From NCBI RefSeq assembly GCF_003851685.1, contig NZ_CP027727.1:4030001-4094000 (forward strand): a stretch of 64,000 bases of DNA, in the 5' to 3' direction. Within the stretch, counting starts at the first letter, position 1. Every line of letters begins with the position of its first letter. Position numbers and translations under genes: made by a program. Under the pieces are notes generated by a model that worked only from the letters and a program-made list of their open reading frames with translations, was not told the DNA's origin and searched no databases. This document shows positions 8,171 through 17,347 of this stretch, one piece after another. Source of the DNA: Pseudomonas sp. R5-89-07 (GTDB lineage Bacteria > Pseudomonadota > Gammaproteobacteria > Pseudomonadales > Pseudomonadaceae).

Positions 8171-10633
8171 TCAGCGGAATGTGCCGGGCGCCTTGAATAA
8201 CAGGGGCTGTGGCCGCACGGGTCGGCACTGCAAGCTATCAAAGGTAAACAATTGCGGACGTTCGATCAGGTAGCCCTGAGCGTAGTCCACACCTATCTCA
8301 AGTAACGCCTGTTCGATCTGCGACGTTTCAACAAACTCGGCAATGGTACGTTTACCCATGACATGGCCGATGTGATTGATCACTTCGACCATGGCGCGGT
8401 TAATCGGGTCGTCCAGCATATCCTTTACGAAACTTCCATCGATCTTCAGGAAGTCTACAGGTAAATGTTTGAGATAAGCGAATGAGGACATTCCGGCGCA
8501 AAAGTCATCGAGGGAAAAATGGCAACCTAACGCTTTGAGTTCATTAATAAAACGAATCGCACTGCCTAAATTGGCGATAGCACTGGTTTCAGTTATTTCA
8601 AAACAAATCATTTCCGGCGGGATGCTGTAAGTGCCGAATTTCTCACATAAAAAACCAAGAAAATCGTCATCGCCAATCGTTATTCCTGACAGATTAATCG
8701 CACACATGGCCATAGGTCGGCCCGGACGCTCATGCATGCAACGCGCAATGATCTTGAAGACGTTCTCTACCACCCATCGATCCAGGGACGTCATCAAGCC
8801 GTAACGCTCGGCTGCCGGAATAAAACTGTCGGGCAGGATGATTCGCCCTCCCTCGTCGTGCAGCCGCAGCAGAATTTCGACGTGCCCGCTGCCCGCTTCG
8901 GTATGGCCCAGGGGCGAAATTTCCTGGGAGTACAGGCAAAAACGGTTCTCCTCCAGCGCCATGTGCAGGCGCTGCACCCAGGCCATCTCACCAAAGCGCA
9001 GGGACAGCTCCGAGTCATCGGCGTGATACACCTGCACCCGGTTACGCCCCTTTTCCTTGGCCATGTAGCACGCCATATCGGCGGCACGCAGGGAGGTTTC
9101 CAGGGTGGTCGGGGCTTGTGAGATGTGCACCAGGCCGATGCTGACGGTGGTCATGAACGGTCGGCCCTTCCACACAAAATGCAGGCTCTGTACGGTGTGG
9201 CGCAGGCTCTCGGCGATCTTCTCGGCCACCGGTGCCGGGCAGTTCTCCAGCAGAATGCCGAACTCATCGCCGCCCAGCCGCGCCAAGGTATCGCCTTCGC
9301 GCAGGTCCGATTGCAGCAGCGCGCAAATGTGGCGCAGCAGCTCGTCGCCTGCGGCGTGGCCGCAGGTGTCATTGACCAGCTTGAACTGGTCCAGATCGAG
9401 AAACATCAAGGCATGGCGGCCGTTTTGCTGGCGTGCCACCTGCTGCAGCACCTGCTCCAGGCGGTATTCGAATTCGCGGCGGTTGGCCAGGCCGGTCAAG
9501 GCATCGTGGGTCGCCTGCCATGAAAGGTTGGCGATGTACTGGCGCTCCTGGGTCATGTCATGCAGCACCAGCACCGCGCCGCTGACCTTGCCGGCGCTGC
9601 GAATCGGCGCGCCAACCAGGGTCACGGAGACGGTGCTGCCGTCCAGGCGCTGGATCAACTTGGAATGTTCACTGCCACCACTCAATTCACCCTTGATGAT
9701 GCGCTCGATCAGGGTGAAACCATCCGGCTCAGCGTTTTCATCCAACAATTTGAACAACGCCGCCAGCGGCAGGCCCTGGGCCTGCGTCGACTTCCAGTGA
9801 GTCAGCGCTTCGGCGGCGGGGTTCATGTAGGCAATCGCACCGTCCACGTCGGTGGTGATGACACCGTCGCCAATCGACTCCAGGGTGATCTGCGCTCGCT
9901 CCTTCTCCGCCTGCAGGGCATCGGCGAACGCATGGCGCTGGGCCAGTAATTTGTGCGTGCGCAGCAGAGCCAGCACGATCAGGCCCAGGGCCGTGGCCAG
10001 GTTCGTGATCAGCAACAGGCGCAGGATCATCCGCGAGCCTTCACCCAGTGCGTCACTGAACGCCTTGGCCGCCGGTGTCACACCTTCGTTGATCGCGGTG
10101 ATGCGAGCCTTCCACTGGCGCACATCGTTGGCATTGACCCGATCAGCGACAATGGCGCCGTGCATTTCCCGGGCGAGATCGTCCAGTTGCAACAAGTAGC
10201 CATCGCCCACCGTCCAGAGTTCGATGGCTTTTTCCAGGTAGCTGAAATGGCGAAAGTTGAGATACAGCCAGATCAGGCTGGAGACGTCGTCCGGGTGGTT
10301 GCCCCCCTTGATGATGCCCTGGCGCGCAGCCGCTATATCCGGGGTGGGGCGGTCCAGCGCAATGCGCAACTCATGCCCGCCTTGCGGTACGGCGATAGCT
10401 TGCTGGTATTTGAGATAGGTCGCCGCTTCGCGGTTATCGGCGTAGAGGGTCAGGTAGTAGATGGCGTCCTTCTGGCCCTTGGACCATAGGCTTTCGCCAG
10501 CCACATAGCCACGCACCGCCGAGAGCACGTAGAGACTGACGCAGCCTAACAATGCCTGGAACAGCACAACGGCAATAAAGGGCCAGACAATGCCCAGCAG
10601 CCGTGGCGTTCCGAGAGTCCGCTTTTGCTTCAT
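8171..10633 (-). CDS. Membrane GGDEF-EAL protein with PAS domain
   Basis: An 820-aa inner-membrane signalling protein. The start is set at the ATG at 10633 (MKQKRT, AAGGGA upstream); the frame is open further, to 10708, but that adds a Cys-rich tail before the membrane anchor. Order: TM1 about residues 15-40; periplasmic sensory region to about 200; TM2 about 205-228 (LLLITNLATALGLIVLALL); PAS domain about 245-370 (SIGDGVITTDVDG); GGDEF domain with GGDEF at 454-458 and an REGD I-site five residues before it; EAL domain from about 570. The EAL signature reads EIL (586-588, in EILLR), but the other catalytic segments are present (FEITET, DDFCAG, LKIDGSFV, EFVET, AQGYLIERPQ). Both cyclase and phosphodiesterase activities are plausible. 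Confidence 0.9.
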   Translation of the reverse strand: MKQKRTLGTPRLLGIVWPFIAVVLFQALLGCVSLYVLSAVRGYVAGESLWSKGQKDAIYYLTLYADNREAATYLKYQQAIAVPQGGHELRIALDRPTPDIAAARQGIIKGGNHPDDVSSLIWLYLNFRHFSYLEKAIELWTVGDGYLLQLDDLAREMHGAIVADRVNANDVRQWKARITAINEGVTPAAKAFSDALGEGSRMILRLLLITNLATALGLIVLALLRTHKLLAQRHAFADALQAEKERAQITLESIGDGVITTDVDGAIAYMNPAAEALTHWKSTQAQGLPLAALFKLLDENAEPDGFTLIERIIKGELSGGSEHSKLIQRLDGSTVSVTLVGAPIRSAGKVSGAVLVLHDMTQERQYIANLSWQATHDALTGLANRREFEYRLEQVLQQVARQQNGRHALMFLDLDQFKLVNDTCGHAAGDELLRHICALLQSDLREGDTLARLGGDEFGILLENCPAPVAEKIAESLRHTVQSLHFVWKGRPFMTTVSIGLVHISQAPTTLETSLRAADMACYMAKEKGRNRVQVYHADDSELSLRFGEMAWVQRLHMALEENRFCLYSQEISPLGHTEAGSGHVEILLRLHDEGGRIILPDSFIPAAERYGLMTSLDRWVVENVFKIIARCMHERPGRPMAMCAINLSGITIGDDDFLGFLCEKFGTYSIPPEMICFEITETSAIANLGSAIRFINELKALGCHFSLDDFCAGMSSFAYLKHLPVDFLKIDGSFVKDMLDDPINRAMVEVINHIGHVMGKRTIAEFVETSQIEQALLEIGVDYAQGYLIERPQLFTFDSLQCRPVRPQPLLFKAPGTFR

Positions 10634-10704
10634 GAAGTCCCTTGCACATGCACAGCTTAATACGCACGCGAAAATCCGCTCCCGATCGCACAGCCTAAGC
10701 CAAA

Positions 10705-12522
10705 TCACCGCACTTGTTGCAAGTGTCCATACAATTTGGCGTACAGCCCGCCGTCGGCAATCAATTGCTGATGGTCGCCGTCCTCGGCGATACGCCCACC
10801 ATCGAACACCAGTACCCGATCGGCCTGCTTCACCGCTGAAAGCCGGTGGGCGATAATCAGTGTAGTACGCCCACTGAGAAACCGCGCCAGCGCCTGGTGC
10901 AGGTTGTACTCGGTGGCCGCGTCCAGTGCCGAGGTGGCTTCATCCAGAATCACCACCTTGGGCTCGGCCAACACCATGCGCGCAATGGCCAGGCGTTGCC
11001 GTTGACCACCGGAAAAGCGCACGCCAGAGCGGCCAACCACGCTGTCCAGGCCCAACGGCAATGCCTTGACGGTGGCCTCCAGCTGGGCGATTTCCAGCGC
11101 CTGCCAGCACGTCTGATCCGTACGCTCGCGCCCCATGGTCAGGTTGGCGCGCACCGTATCGTTGAACAGCGCCGGGTGCTGCAGCACCACCGCAACATTT
11201 TCGCGAATGGTTGCCAGGCCGATCTCCTGCTGGGTCGCACCGCCAAAACGAATGGTGCCCGCCTGCGGGGTGTAGAGGCCCAGCAACAATTGCACCAGGG
11301 TACTTTTGCCGCCACCGCTGGCGCCGACGATCGCCACTTTCTCACCCGGTGCGATGGCCAGGTTCAATTGGTCGAGCACCAGCTCCTCGCCGTAACCGAA
11401 GTCCAGGCCGCGCACTTCGATGCCCACCGTCGCACGCTCGCTGAAAGGATCGGCACCGCCTGCGTATTGCGGCTCGTCGGCGCGGGCCAGCAGTTCGTTG
11501 ATGCGCGTCAACGCACCGCCCGCCGCGTAGTAGGCGTATTGCAGGTTGAGCAATTGCTCCACCGGGCCGATCATGAACCACAGGTAACTGAACACCGCGA
11601 GCATCTGGCCGATGGACAGGTCGGAAAACAGCACGGTGAGCATCGCCGCTGCGCGGAATATGTCGATGCCGAACTGGAAGAGCAAGCCACTGGCGCGGCT
11701 GGAGGCGTCGGTTTTCCATTGCGAGTGAATGGCATAGTCGCGCACTTCCTGGGCCCGCTGGCCCAGGCGCCCGAGGAAAAAGCCCTGGCGGTTGCCGGCG
11801 CGCACTTCCTGGATGGCATCCAGGGTTTCGGTCAGCGCCTGGGTGAACCGCGAGGTGCTGTCGTTTTCCAGTTTCTTCAAGTGTTTGACCCGCTTGCCCA
11901 ACTGCACCGTGGCGTAGATCACCAACGGGTTGAACAGCAGGATCAGCAGCGCCAGTTGCCAATGCATCCACACCAGGATGGCCGAGGTGCCGAGCAGGGT
12001 CAGCATCGCCACCAGGAAGCGGCTGAGGGTTTCGCCGACAAATTTGTCCAGGGTGTCCAGGTCGGTGACCAGATGGGTCGTCACCGTGCCGCTGCCCAGG
12101 CTTTCGTATTCGCCGAGGGAGATGCGCTTGAGCCGTTCGATCAGCCGCACGCGGATGCGGTAGACGATGTCCTTGGCCAGCCGTGCAAACAGCCGCGCCT
12201 GCACCACGTTGAACACCAGTGCGCCGCAGCGCAGGGCCAGGGTCACCAGGAGCATCAGGCCGATATAGCCGGCGGCCTTCTGCCAGCCCAGCGGCAAGAA
12301 GTTGTTCATCACCTTGAGCGCGGCATCGCCACGGCCCAGCAGCACTTCATCGACCAGCAGCGGTAGCAGCAACGGGATGGGGACGCTGCACAAGGTCGCG
12401 AGCACTGCGACGCTATTGGCGATCCACAGGGATTTCCTGTGACGCAGAGCCAGGCGACGAATTTCCGCCCAGGTCAGGCGGTCGGTGCGTGTTGCTTCAG
12501 GCGTGTCGGGCTGATCATGCAC
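10705..12522 (-). CDS. ABC transporter, fused permease and ATPase (MsbA/MDR-like exporter)
   Basis: A half-transporter of about 605 aa with an N-terminal six-helix membrane domain (about 35-330) and a C-terminal nucleotide-binding domain (about 375-600). Seen: Walker A GASGGGKST, a Q-loop region (VAVVLQHPALF), signature FSGGQRQR, Walker B VVILDEATSALD and the H-loop IIAHRLSAV. The frame is open to 12585. However, the DsbA-family gene upstream stops at 12515, and a GTG at 12522 gives an 8-bp overlap and a natural N-terminus (VHDQPDTPEATRTD), so translational coupling is likely. The substrate cannot be read from sequence. The gene ends four bases after the open frame of the GGDEF-EAL gene begins but well upstream of its chosen start. 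Confidence 0.88.
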   Translation of the reverse strand: MHDQPDTPEATRTDRLTWAEIRRLALRHRKSLWIANSVAVLATLCSVPIPLLLPLLVDEVLLGRGDAALKVMNNFLPLGWQKAAGYIGLMLLVTLALRCGALVFNVVQARLFARLAKDIVYRIRVRLIERLKRISLGEYESLGSGTVTTHLVTDLDTLDKFVGETLSRFLVAMLTLLGTSAILVWMHWQLALLILLFNPLVIYATVQLGKRVKHLKKLENDSTSRFTQALTETLDAIQEVRAGNRQGFFLGRLGQRAQEVRDYAIHSQWKTDASSRASGLLFQFGIDIFRAAAMLTVLFSDLSIGQMLAVFSYLWFMIGPVEQLLNLQYAYYAAGGALTRINELLARADEPQYAGGADPFSERATVGIEVRGLDFGYGEELVLDQLNLAIAPGEKVAIVGASGGGKSTLVQLLLGLYTPQAGTIRFGGATQQEIGLATIRENVAVVLQHPALFNDTVRANLTMGRERTDQTCWQALEIAQLEATVKALPLGLDSVVGRSGVRFSGGQRQRLAIARMVLAEPKVVILDEATSALDAATEYNLHQALARFLSGRTTLIIAHRLSAVKQADRVLVFDGGRIAEDGDHQQLIADGGLYAKLYGHLQQVR

Positions 12523-13150
12523 AGGTGGCTCGCTCCAGCCATCGGCCCAGCAAAGGCGAAAGCTCGGACAGCGGCTGGTAACCATTGGTCAGCAAGGCCA
12601 ACTGACCATTGCGCTCGGCCAGCAAGGTCGGAAAGCCGGCAATGCCCAAGTCCTGCACCCAGGTGAAATCGGCGGCTGTGGCCGCGTGCTGCTCGGCGCG
12701 GTCGAACTCGCCGGCAAACTCGATACGCGGGATCCCGGCCTGCTCGGCCAGCTCCACCAGCACGTGGGCAGAGGTGACGTCGCGGCCCTCTACATAGAAC
12801 GCCTGCTGGATCAGCCCCAGCAGCTTCCAGGCGCAATCGGGCGCCAGGCTGCGCGCCGTGACGATGGCGCGGCACGCAGGCTCGGTGTCATAGACGAACC
12901 CATCGGGCAGCGCGCCCTCGCGCTTGAACGGCTGGCCGGTGGCGTCCGTCACCGCCTGCCAGTGCTCGAGGATATAGCGCCGCGTGGTCGGTTCCAGCGC
13001 CGCGCCGCTGCCGGTGCGCAGGCCGCCCACCACCAGGTGCAACTCCACACCGGCCGCCCGGGCCTGCTCAACCAGCGCCTGCGCCACCGGGGCAAAGCCC
13101 CAGCACCAGGAACACATCGGGTCCATCACATAGAGCAGGCGCGCGGGCAT
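12515..13150 (-). CDS. DsbA-family (FrnE-like) thiol oxidoreductase
   Basis: A 211-aa thioredoxin-fold protein. MPARLLYVMDPMCSWCWGF places the redox motif CSWC at residues 13-16, followed by a helical insertion and the cis-Pro region (GIAGFPTLL), as in FrnE/DsbA-family proteins. No signal peptide is seen, so it should act in the cytoplasm. It lies 3 bp downstream of trhO and overlaps the ABC transporter by 8 bp, indicating a three-gene operon (trhO - dsbA-like - ABC). Whether it works with the exporter is unknown. Confidence 0.88.
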   Translation of the reverse strand: MPARLLYVMDPMCSWCWGFAPVAQALVEQARAAGVELHLVVGGLRTGSGAALEPTTRRYILEHWQAVTDATGQPFKREGALPDGFVYDTEPACRAIVTARSLAPDCAWKLLGLIQQAFYVEGRDVTSAHVLVELAEQAGIPRIEFAGEFDRAEQHAATAADFTWVQDLGIAGFPTLLAERNGQLALLTNGYQPLSELSPLLGRWLERATCA

Positions 13151-13153
13151 GGT

Positions 13154-14095
13154 TCAAGCCTCGGAAGGGGTTTGCTTGTAGTTGAAGCCAATCGGGTGCG
13201 GCATATTGCGCGCCTTGGCCAGCTCGATCTGCTTCTGCCGGTCGATGGCACTGCGACGGGTTTTCTCCGGCAGCTTATCCCAGCAATGCGGGCAACTGAT
13301 GCCAGCCACATAATGCTCGGACGCGCGGTCTTCCACGCTCACCGGTGTGCGGCAGGCATGACATTGATCGTAGTCGCCTTCGCTCAAGTCGTGGCGCACC
13401 GTCACGCGATTGTCGAAAACAAAGCAGTCGCCCTGCCACTTGGTCTCTTCCTGCGGCACCTCTTCGAGGTATTTGAGGATACCGCCCTTGAGATGATAGA
13501 CCTCGCCAAAGCCTTCATTGAGCATATAGCTCGAGGCTTTCTCGCAGCGAATGCCGCCGGTGCAGAACATGGCGACTTTCTTGTGTTTCGCCGGGTCGAA
13601 GTTGGCTTTGATGTAGTCGGGAAATTCGCGAAAACTGGTGGTTTTCGGATCGATCGCGCCTTCGAAGGTGCCGATCGACACTTCGTAGTCGTTGCGGGTG
13701 TCGATCAGCAAGACTTCTGGGTCGCTGATCAGCGCGTTCCAGTCCTTGGGGTCGACGTAGGTGCCGACCTGCTTGTTCGGGTCGACGCCTTCGACGCCCA
13801 GGGTCACGATCTCTTTCTTGAGCTTGACCTTGGTGCGATAGAACGGCTGGTCATCGCAATACGACTCCTTGTGGTCGATGTCGTCCATGCGAGGGTCGTT
13901 CTTGAGCCACGCCATCAGGCCGTCGATGCCTTCGCGGCTGCCGGAAACGGTACCGTTGATGCCTTCTTCGGCGATCAGCAGGGTGCCTTTGATGCCGTTG
14001 TCGACCATCGCCTGCAGCAGTGGCTCGCGCAGGGCGACGTAATCTTCGAGGGTGACGAACTTGTACAGTGCCGCCACGACAATCGGTTGAGTCAT
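13154..14095 (-). CDS. trhO: tRNA uridine(34) hydroxylase TrhO (rhodanese-like, YceA)
   Basis: A 313-aa protein of the YceA/TrhO family, which installs the 5-hydroxy group on U34 of certain tRNAs. The N-terminal ferredoxin-like acylphosphatase-type region (about 1-100) is followed by a rhodanese domain (about 120-225). The active-site loop is [11 protein letters not shown], with the family catalytic Cys. The C-terminal region carries two CxxC pairs (CHAC and CPHC), probably a zinc knuckle. Length and motifs are normal for the family. It is the first gene of the minus-strand run toward the ABC transporter. Confidence 0.95.
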   Translation of the reverse strand: MTQPIVVAALYKFVTLEDYVALREPLLQAMVDNGIKGTLLIAEEGINGTVSGSREGIDGLMAWLKNDPRMDDIDHKESYCDDQPFYRTKVKLKKEIVTLGVEGVDPNKQVGTYVDPKDWNALISDPEVLLIDTRNDYEVSIGTFEGAIDPKTTSFREFPDYIKANFDPAKHKKVAMFCTGGIRCEKASSYMLNEGFGEVYHLKGGILKYLEEVPQEETKWQGDCFVFDNRVTVRHDLSEGDYDQCHACRTPVSVEDRASEHYVAGISCPHCWDKLPEKTRRSAIDRQKQIELAKARNMPHPIGFNYKQTPSEA

Positions 14096-14248
14096 GGGTG
14101 TTCTCTCCAGGTGGCTACCCTCGTAAAGGGTGAACCGGATGCAAAAGGACGCCGGCCAGGCGGCGCGGCGCGCATTCTAGCAAAACCACGCAGCCACCGC
14201 ATCGACACGCAGTCGCTGATATTCCCCGACGCCTGGCAGCGACCGGCT

Positions 14249-17152
14249 TTAGCGGTGTGGGTTGCGTATGCCTTCCACTCGGTACTGCTGGCCACCGAGG
14301 TGTCTCAAGATCAGCCGATAGGCGCCGCGGCCACGAGAAGCGGCATAGCCATGCAAATCAGCGGACCACAGTTGATCTCTGTGAGAATGCCAGTGAACCG
14401 CGCCCAAACGCCCTTCACCCAAGTGGCTGAGGGTAAGGGCAATACTGCGGCCCTCGCGGCTCGATGGGTCGACACCTCCAAGTGCCAAAGTATCGATCTG
14501 CATCCGCGGGGCAGCGGCGCTCATCGCCGTCGGCGCCGTCGGCGGCTGGGCTTGCGCCTGCCGACTGCCACGCGCGCGGCTGGAGCCGGCAACCTGTGTC
14601 GTCGCCCCGACCTCGAACGCGCTTGGCCCCGCCTGTTGACTGCTCGCGGCAGCGGACTCACGCCCAGGTCCTCGCAGCAGTACCGCGCCATAGCCCCTGC
14701 GTTTCAACTCGGGCATCGGGTTACGATTGACCTTCAGTATTTTTTCGACGTCTCCCGGTTTGTCCACAGGCCCCGCGTAACCGTAGATATGCTTCTGAGG
14801 TGACGTAAAGACATACAGGGAAATGCCTTCGTCCGCATGGCGGCGCCCATAGGCAAAATTCACCATCCGCTCCGTTTCTGCGTGAGTCAACTGCGCCTGC
14901 TGCGCCAACGAGATCGCCATCTCCGAAACATTTCTGGCGAATACTTCTTCCACTTGTTCCGCGGCCCTGGCCAGGGCCTGCGGTTGCATTTGTTGATAGG
15001 CACTCAAGCGGCTGGCGCCAAACAGTACACCTCCCACCAGCGCCCCAACGGAAGCCCCCATCGTCGCATTGCCAAACAGCGCCCCCGCGCCCAGGCCCAG
15101 CAAGACCAGCAGCAGGACTATGATACCTTCCCGTATTTGGGTACTTTCCACGTCAACCGGCAGCAGTCCCATTGAATCAACGAATGTGATCGGGTTGTTG
15201 AACGCCATGAGATAGGGATTCAACGCTTCACTATCCCCTACGGGGTCCGGGCTTATCCAGCGCTGTAACCAAGGGGCGTAGTAGCGGAAACCGTAGTAGT
15301 ACAAACCGCTGCTGTCACACTCTTTGCCTGAATACCGGCGAGTCTTGTAGCTACCCTCTAACTCGCTGCGCGATGCCCACCACGCCGTTCCCCCATAAGG
15401 AAAATAGCTCTCCTGGCTCAATAACTGCGCCTGTTCGCCCAACTCCAGACCATGACTCGATTGCTGGTCCGTCAGGCAAAAACGCAGGGTTTCATCAGCG
15501 GCCCGCTCATCGAGCCCCAGCTCCCATTGCAACACCTCGACCGTGCACCGCGCCACTTCAAGGCGCACCACATTCAGCCGGCGTAACGGCCGATGGCGGA
15601 TCTCCAGGCCCGGCAGGTAATACACACGCGCGGTTTGCCGACTGCCGGCCACCTGCTGATGGGTGAGCTTGAGTGCACGCTGGCCGTCGCCTGCGTACAC
15701 ATAGGCCTCCTCATCCGTGTCCCCCTTCTCTCGCGCAATTGTCGTGACTTTAGTCAGTTGGTTACGCACGTTCCATTGCATCGGCACGCTACGCCCCAGC
15801 TGTTGCTGATTGCCGTTGGCATCAAAGCCCTGCGCGAACTCGGCAACCGGATGTTCGCTCGACAACGCGCGATTACTGCCGGTGGCGACGTGCATGTTGC
15901 GCGTATAGCCGACCCCAATGGACGGCACATGCCGCAATTGGGTCAGGTTACCCCCCTCGTCATAGACGTAGTGCTGGGTATAGTTGCGCCACAGGCCGGC
16001 ATCGGTCGAGCCGAACGAAACTCGCGTGGGCAGTGCCGGGCCGATGGCGGCGGCGCTGCTTTCCCGGCCAGTCGCCTGGGTCAGTTGGTACAGCGAGTCG
16101 TATTCATAGCGATATGAAGCATCCACTTGCGTGTTGTGGCTCCATTTCGTCGGTTGCGCCTGATCCTGCTGGCTTGAAACATTTCCCACGGGATCATATT
16201 CGTAGCTCAGATCCTGTAACGGCGTCGCCAGCTCATTCTTGCGGTACGCCATCAGCCGGTGCATACGCCCATCCTCGGCCCGATACGCGGCCTCGCTGGT
16301 CACGCCATTCCCCAACACGGCCGCTTCCACCTGACCGGCGGCATTGTAGCGGTAGCGCTCGATCACGGTCTTGCGCGTGCCACTTTTCAAGGTGAGGTGA
16401 ACATTCTTCATCTGCCCGTCCAGCCCATAGGCGAATCGTTGGGCGTTTCCCTTGGCGTCGAGTTGTTCCAGCGTGCCGCCAAGGGCGTCAAACGTCCAAC
16501 GAGTGGCGTAATGCACGCTTTCCAACTGCTGGTCCTGGTCGGCCTGGGCCAGCGGCCAGTCCACCTCGCCCGGCGCCTCGCGAAACCGCCGGGTTTGACG
16601 CAGCGCTTGCCCGGTCATTGCGTACTCCTCAAACACCTGCGTGCCCGCCGGGTCAGCATGGAGTAGCAGACGTCCACTGCAGTTAAGCGCGACGTGCTCG
16701 GGCGTTGGCAGGGCATACACCAAGCGTTCGACACACCGCGCTCGCGCTTCGCCGGCAGCTTGTTCGAACACCGCCACCGGACGCTGTAAGACGTCATAGT
16801 CGTGGCGCTGATAGGCACCCCGCCCGTCCCAGGCATGCAGCAATTGCCCCGATGGTCCTGCCAGCATCAAACGCGTACCGGCGTCCACCGCCTTGCTGCG
16901 GATCAGCGTACCGGACAGGCTGTACACCGACAGCCGATTCGCCTCGGTCGACGGTTCGCGCAATTTACGGGTAAGCAGGCGCGGGTCCCATTGCTCGAGC
17001 AACAGGCCGCTGGCCCCATAGACGTGGCGCCTGACACGGGCTGTTGGCGCTGCCTCAGATGTAGCGCGCAGATAAGCGACGCTGCGCACGGTCAACCCAC
17101 GGGGGTCGAATGCTGCAAGCGAGGGCGTATTTCGATGAAGGGAAGCAGACAT
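14249..17152 (-). CDS. TccC1: Tc-toxin C component (RHS core plus novel C-terminal module)
   Basis: A 967-aa RHS/YD-repeat protein of the TccC family, which with the TcB protein forms the cocoon that holds the enzymatic toxin. The N-terminus (HRNTPSLAAFDPRGL) and YD repeats match TccC proteins. The RHS-associated core ends at residue 663 with SGLYYYGFRYYAPWLQRW, ISPDP and FVDSMGL, the autoproteolysis site region with the Asp residues expected of the family. Residues 664-967 are the hypervariable part: a Gly-rich hydrophobic hairpin (about 675-713), a mixed region ending near 834, an Ala/Pro/Gln-rich linker (about 835-885), and a compact basic C-terminus (about 885-967; HWHSHRDQLWSADLHGY, GAYRLILRH, YRVEGIRNPHR). 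I do not recognise this module. It is divergent from tccA. Confidence 0.92.
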   Translation of the reverse strand: MSASLHRNTPSLAAFDPRGLTVRSVAYLRATSEAAPTARVRRHVYGASGLLLEQWDPRLLTRKLREPSTEANRLSVYSLSGTLIRSKAVDAGTRLMLAGPSGQLLHAWDGRGAYQRHDYDVLQRPVAVFEQAAGEARARCVERLVYALPTPEHVALNCSGRLLLHADPAGTQVFEEYAMTGQALRQTRRFREAPGEVDWPLAQADQDQQLESVHYATRWTFDALGGTLEQLDAKGNAQRFAYGLDGQMKNVHLTLKSGTRKTVIERYRYNAAGQVEAAVLGNGVTSEAAYRAEDGRMHRLMAYRKNELATPLQDLSYEYDPVGNVSSQQDQAQPTKWSHNTQVDASYRYEYDSLYQLTQATGRESSAAAIGPALPTRVSFGSTDAGLWRNYTQHYVYDEGGNLTQLRHVPSIGVGYTRNMHVATGSNRALSSEHPVAEFAQGFDANGNQQQLGRSVPMQWNVRNQLTKVTTIAREKGDTDEEAYVYAGDGQRALKLTHQQVAGSRQTARVYYLPGLEIRHRPLRRLNVVRLEVARCTVEVLQWELGLDERAADETLRFCLTDQQSSHGLELGEQAQLLSQESYFPYGGTAWWASRSELEGSYKTRRYSGKECDSSGLYYYGFRYYAPWLQRWISPDPVGDSEALNPYLMAFNNPITFVDSMGLLPVDVESTQIREGIIVLLLVLLGLGAGALFGNATMGASVGALVGGVLFGASRLSAYQQMQPQALARAAEQVEEVFARNVSEMAISLAQQAQLTHAETERMVNFAYGRRHADEGISLYVFTSPQKHIYGYAGPVDKPGDVEKILKVNRNPMPELKRRGYGAVLLRGPGRESAAASSQQAGPSAFEVGATTQVAGSSRARGSRQAQAQPPTAPTAMSAAAPRMQIDTLALGGVDPSSREGRSIALTLSHLGEGRLGAVHWHSHRDQLWSADLHGYAASRGRGAYRLILRHLGGQQYRVEGIRNPHR

Positions 17153-17185
17153 GATCAGATGACCTGTATTTGCACAATGGTCGGT

Positions 17186-17196
17186 AAAGCCTAGGG
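17186..17196 (-). promoter_or_regulatory. Shared 11-bp element upstream of tccC1
   Basis: Reading toward tccC1 the sequence is CCCTAGGCTTT, 34 bp before the ATG. The identical 11-mer stands 36 bp before the second tccC gene (32693-32703), while the surrounding spacer sequences differ. It could be an operator or part of a promoter. Confidence 0.45.
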
Positions 17197-17347
17197 TTCA
17201 TGCCTCGCACTGAGGTGGTATTGGCGTATGGACGCCTCGATTGGCGGGGGCCGGCGATGCCTGTAAATAGCTATGCCTGGCCCCGTTAACCTGCGTGATA
17301 GCGTTTTTCATTGCCCGCCGGCCCCATCGGCGGGCGTGAAGGAACGT

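Noticed and set aside
10846..12366. 506-codon plus-strand frame over the ABC transporter
   Set aside because: Antisense shadow; His/Gln-rich translation typical of reversed GC-rich coding DNA.
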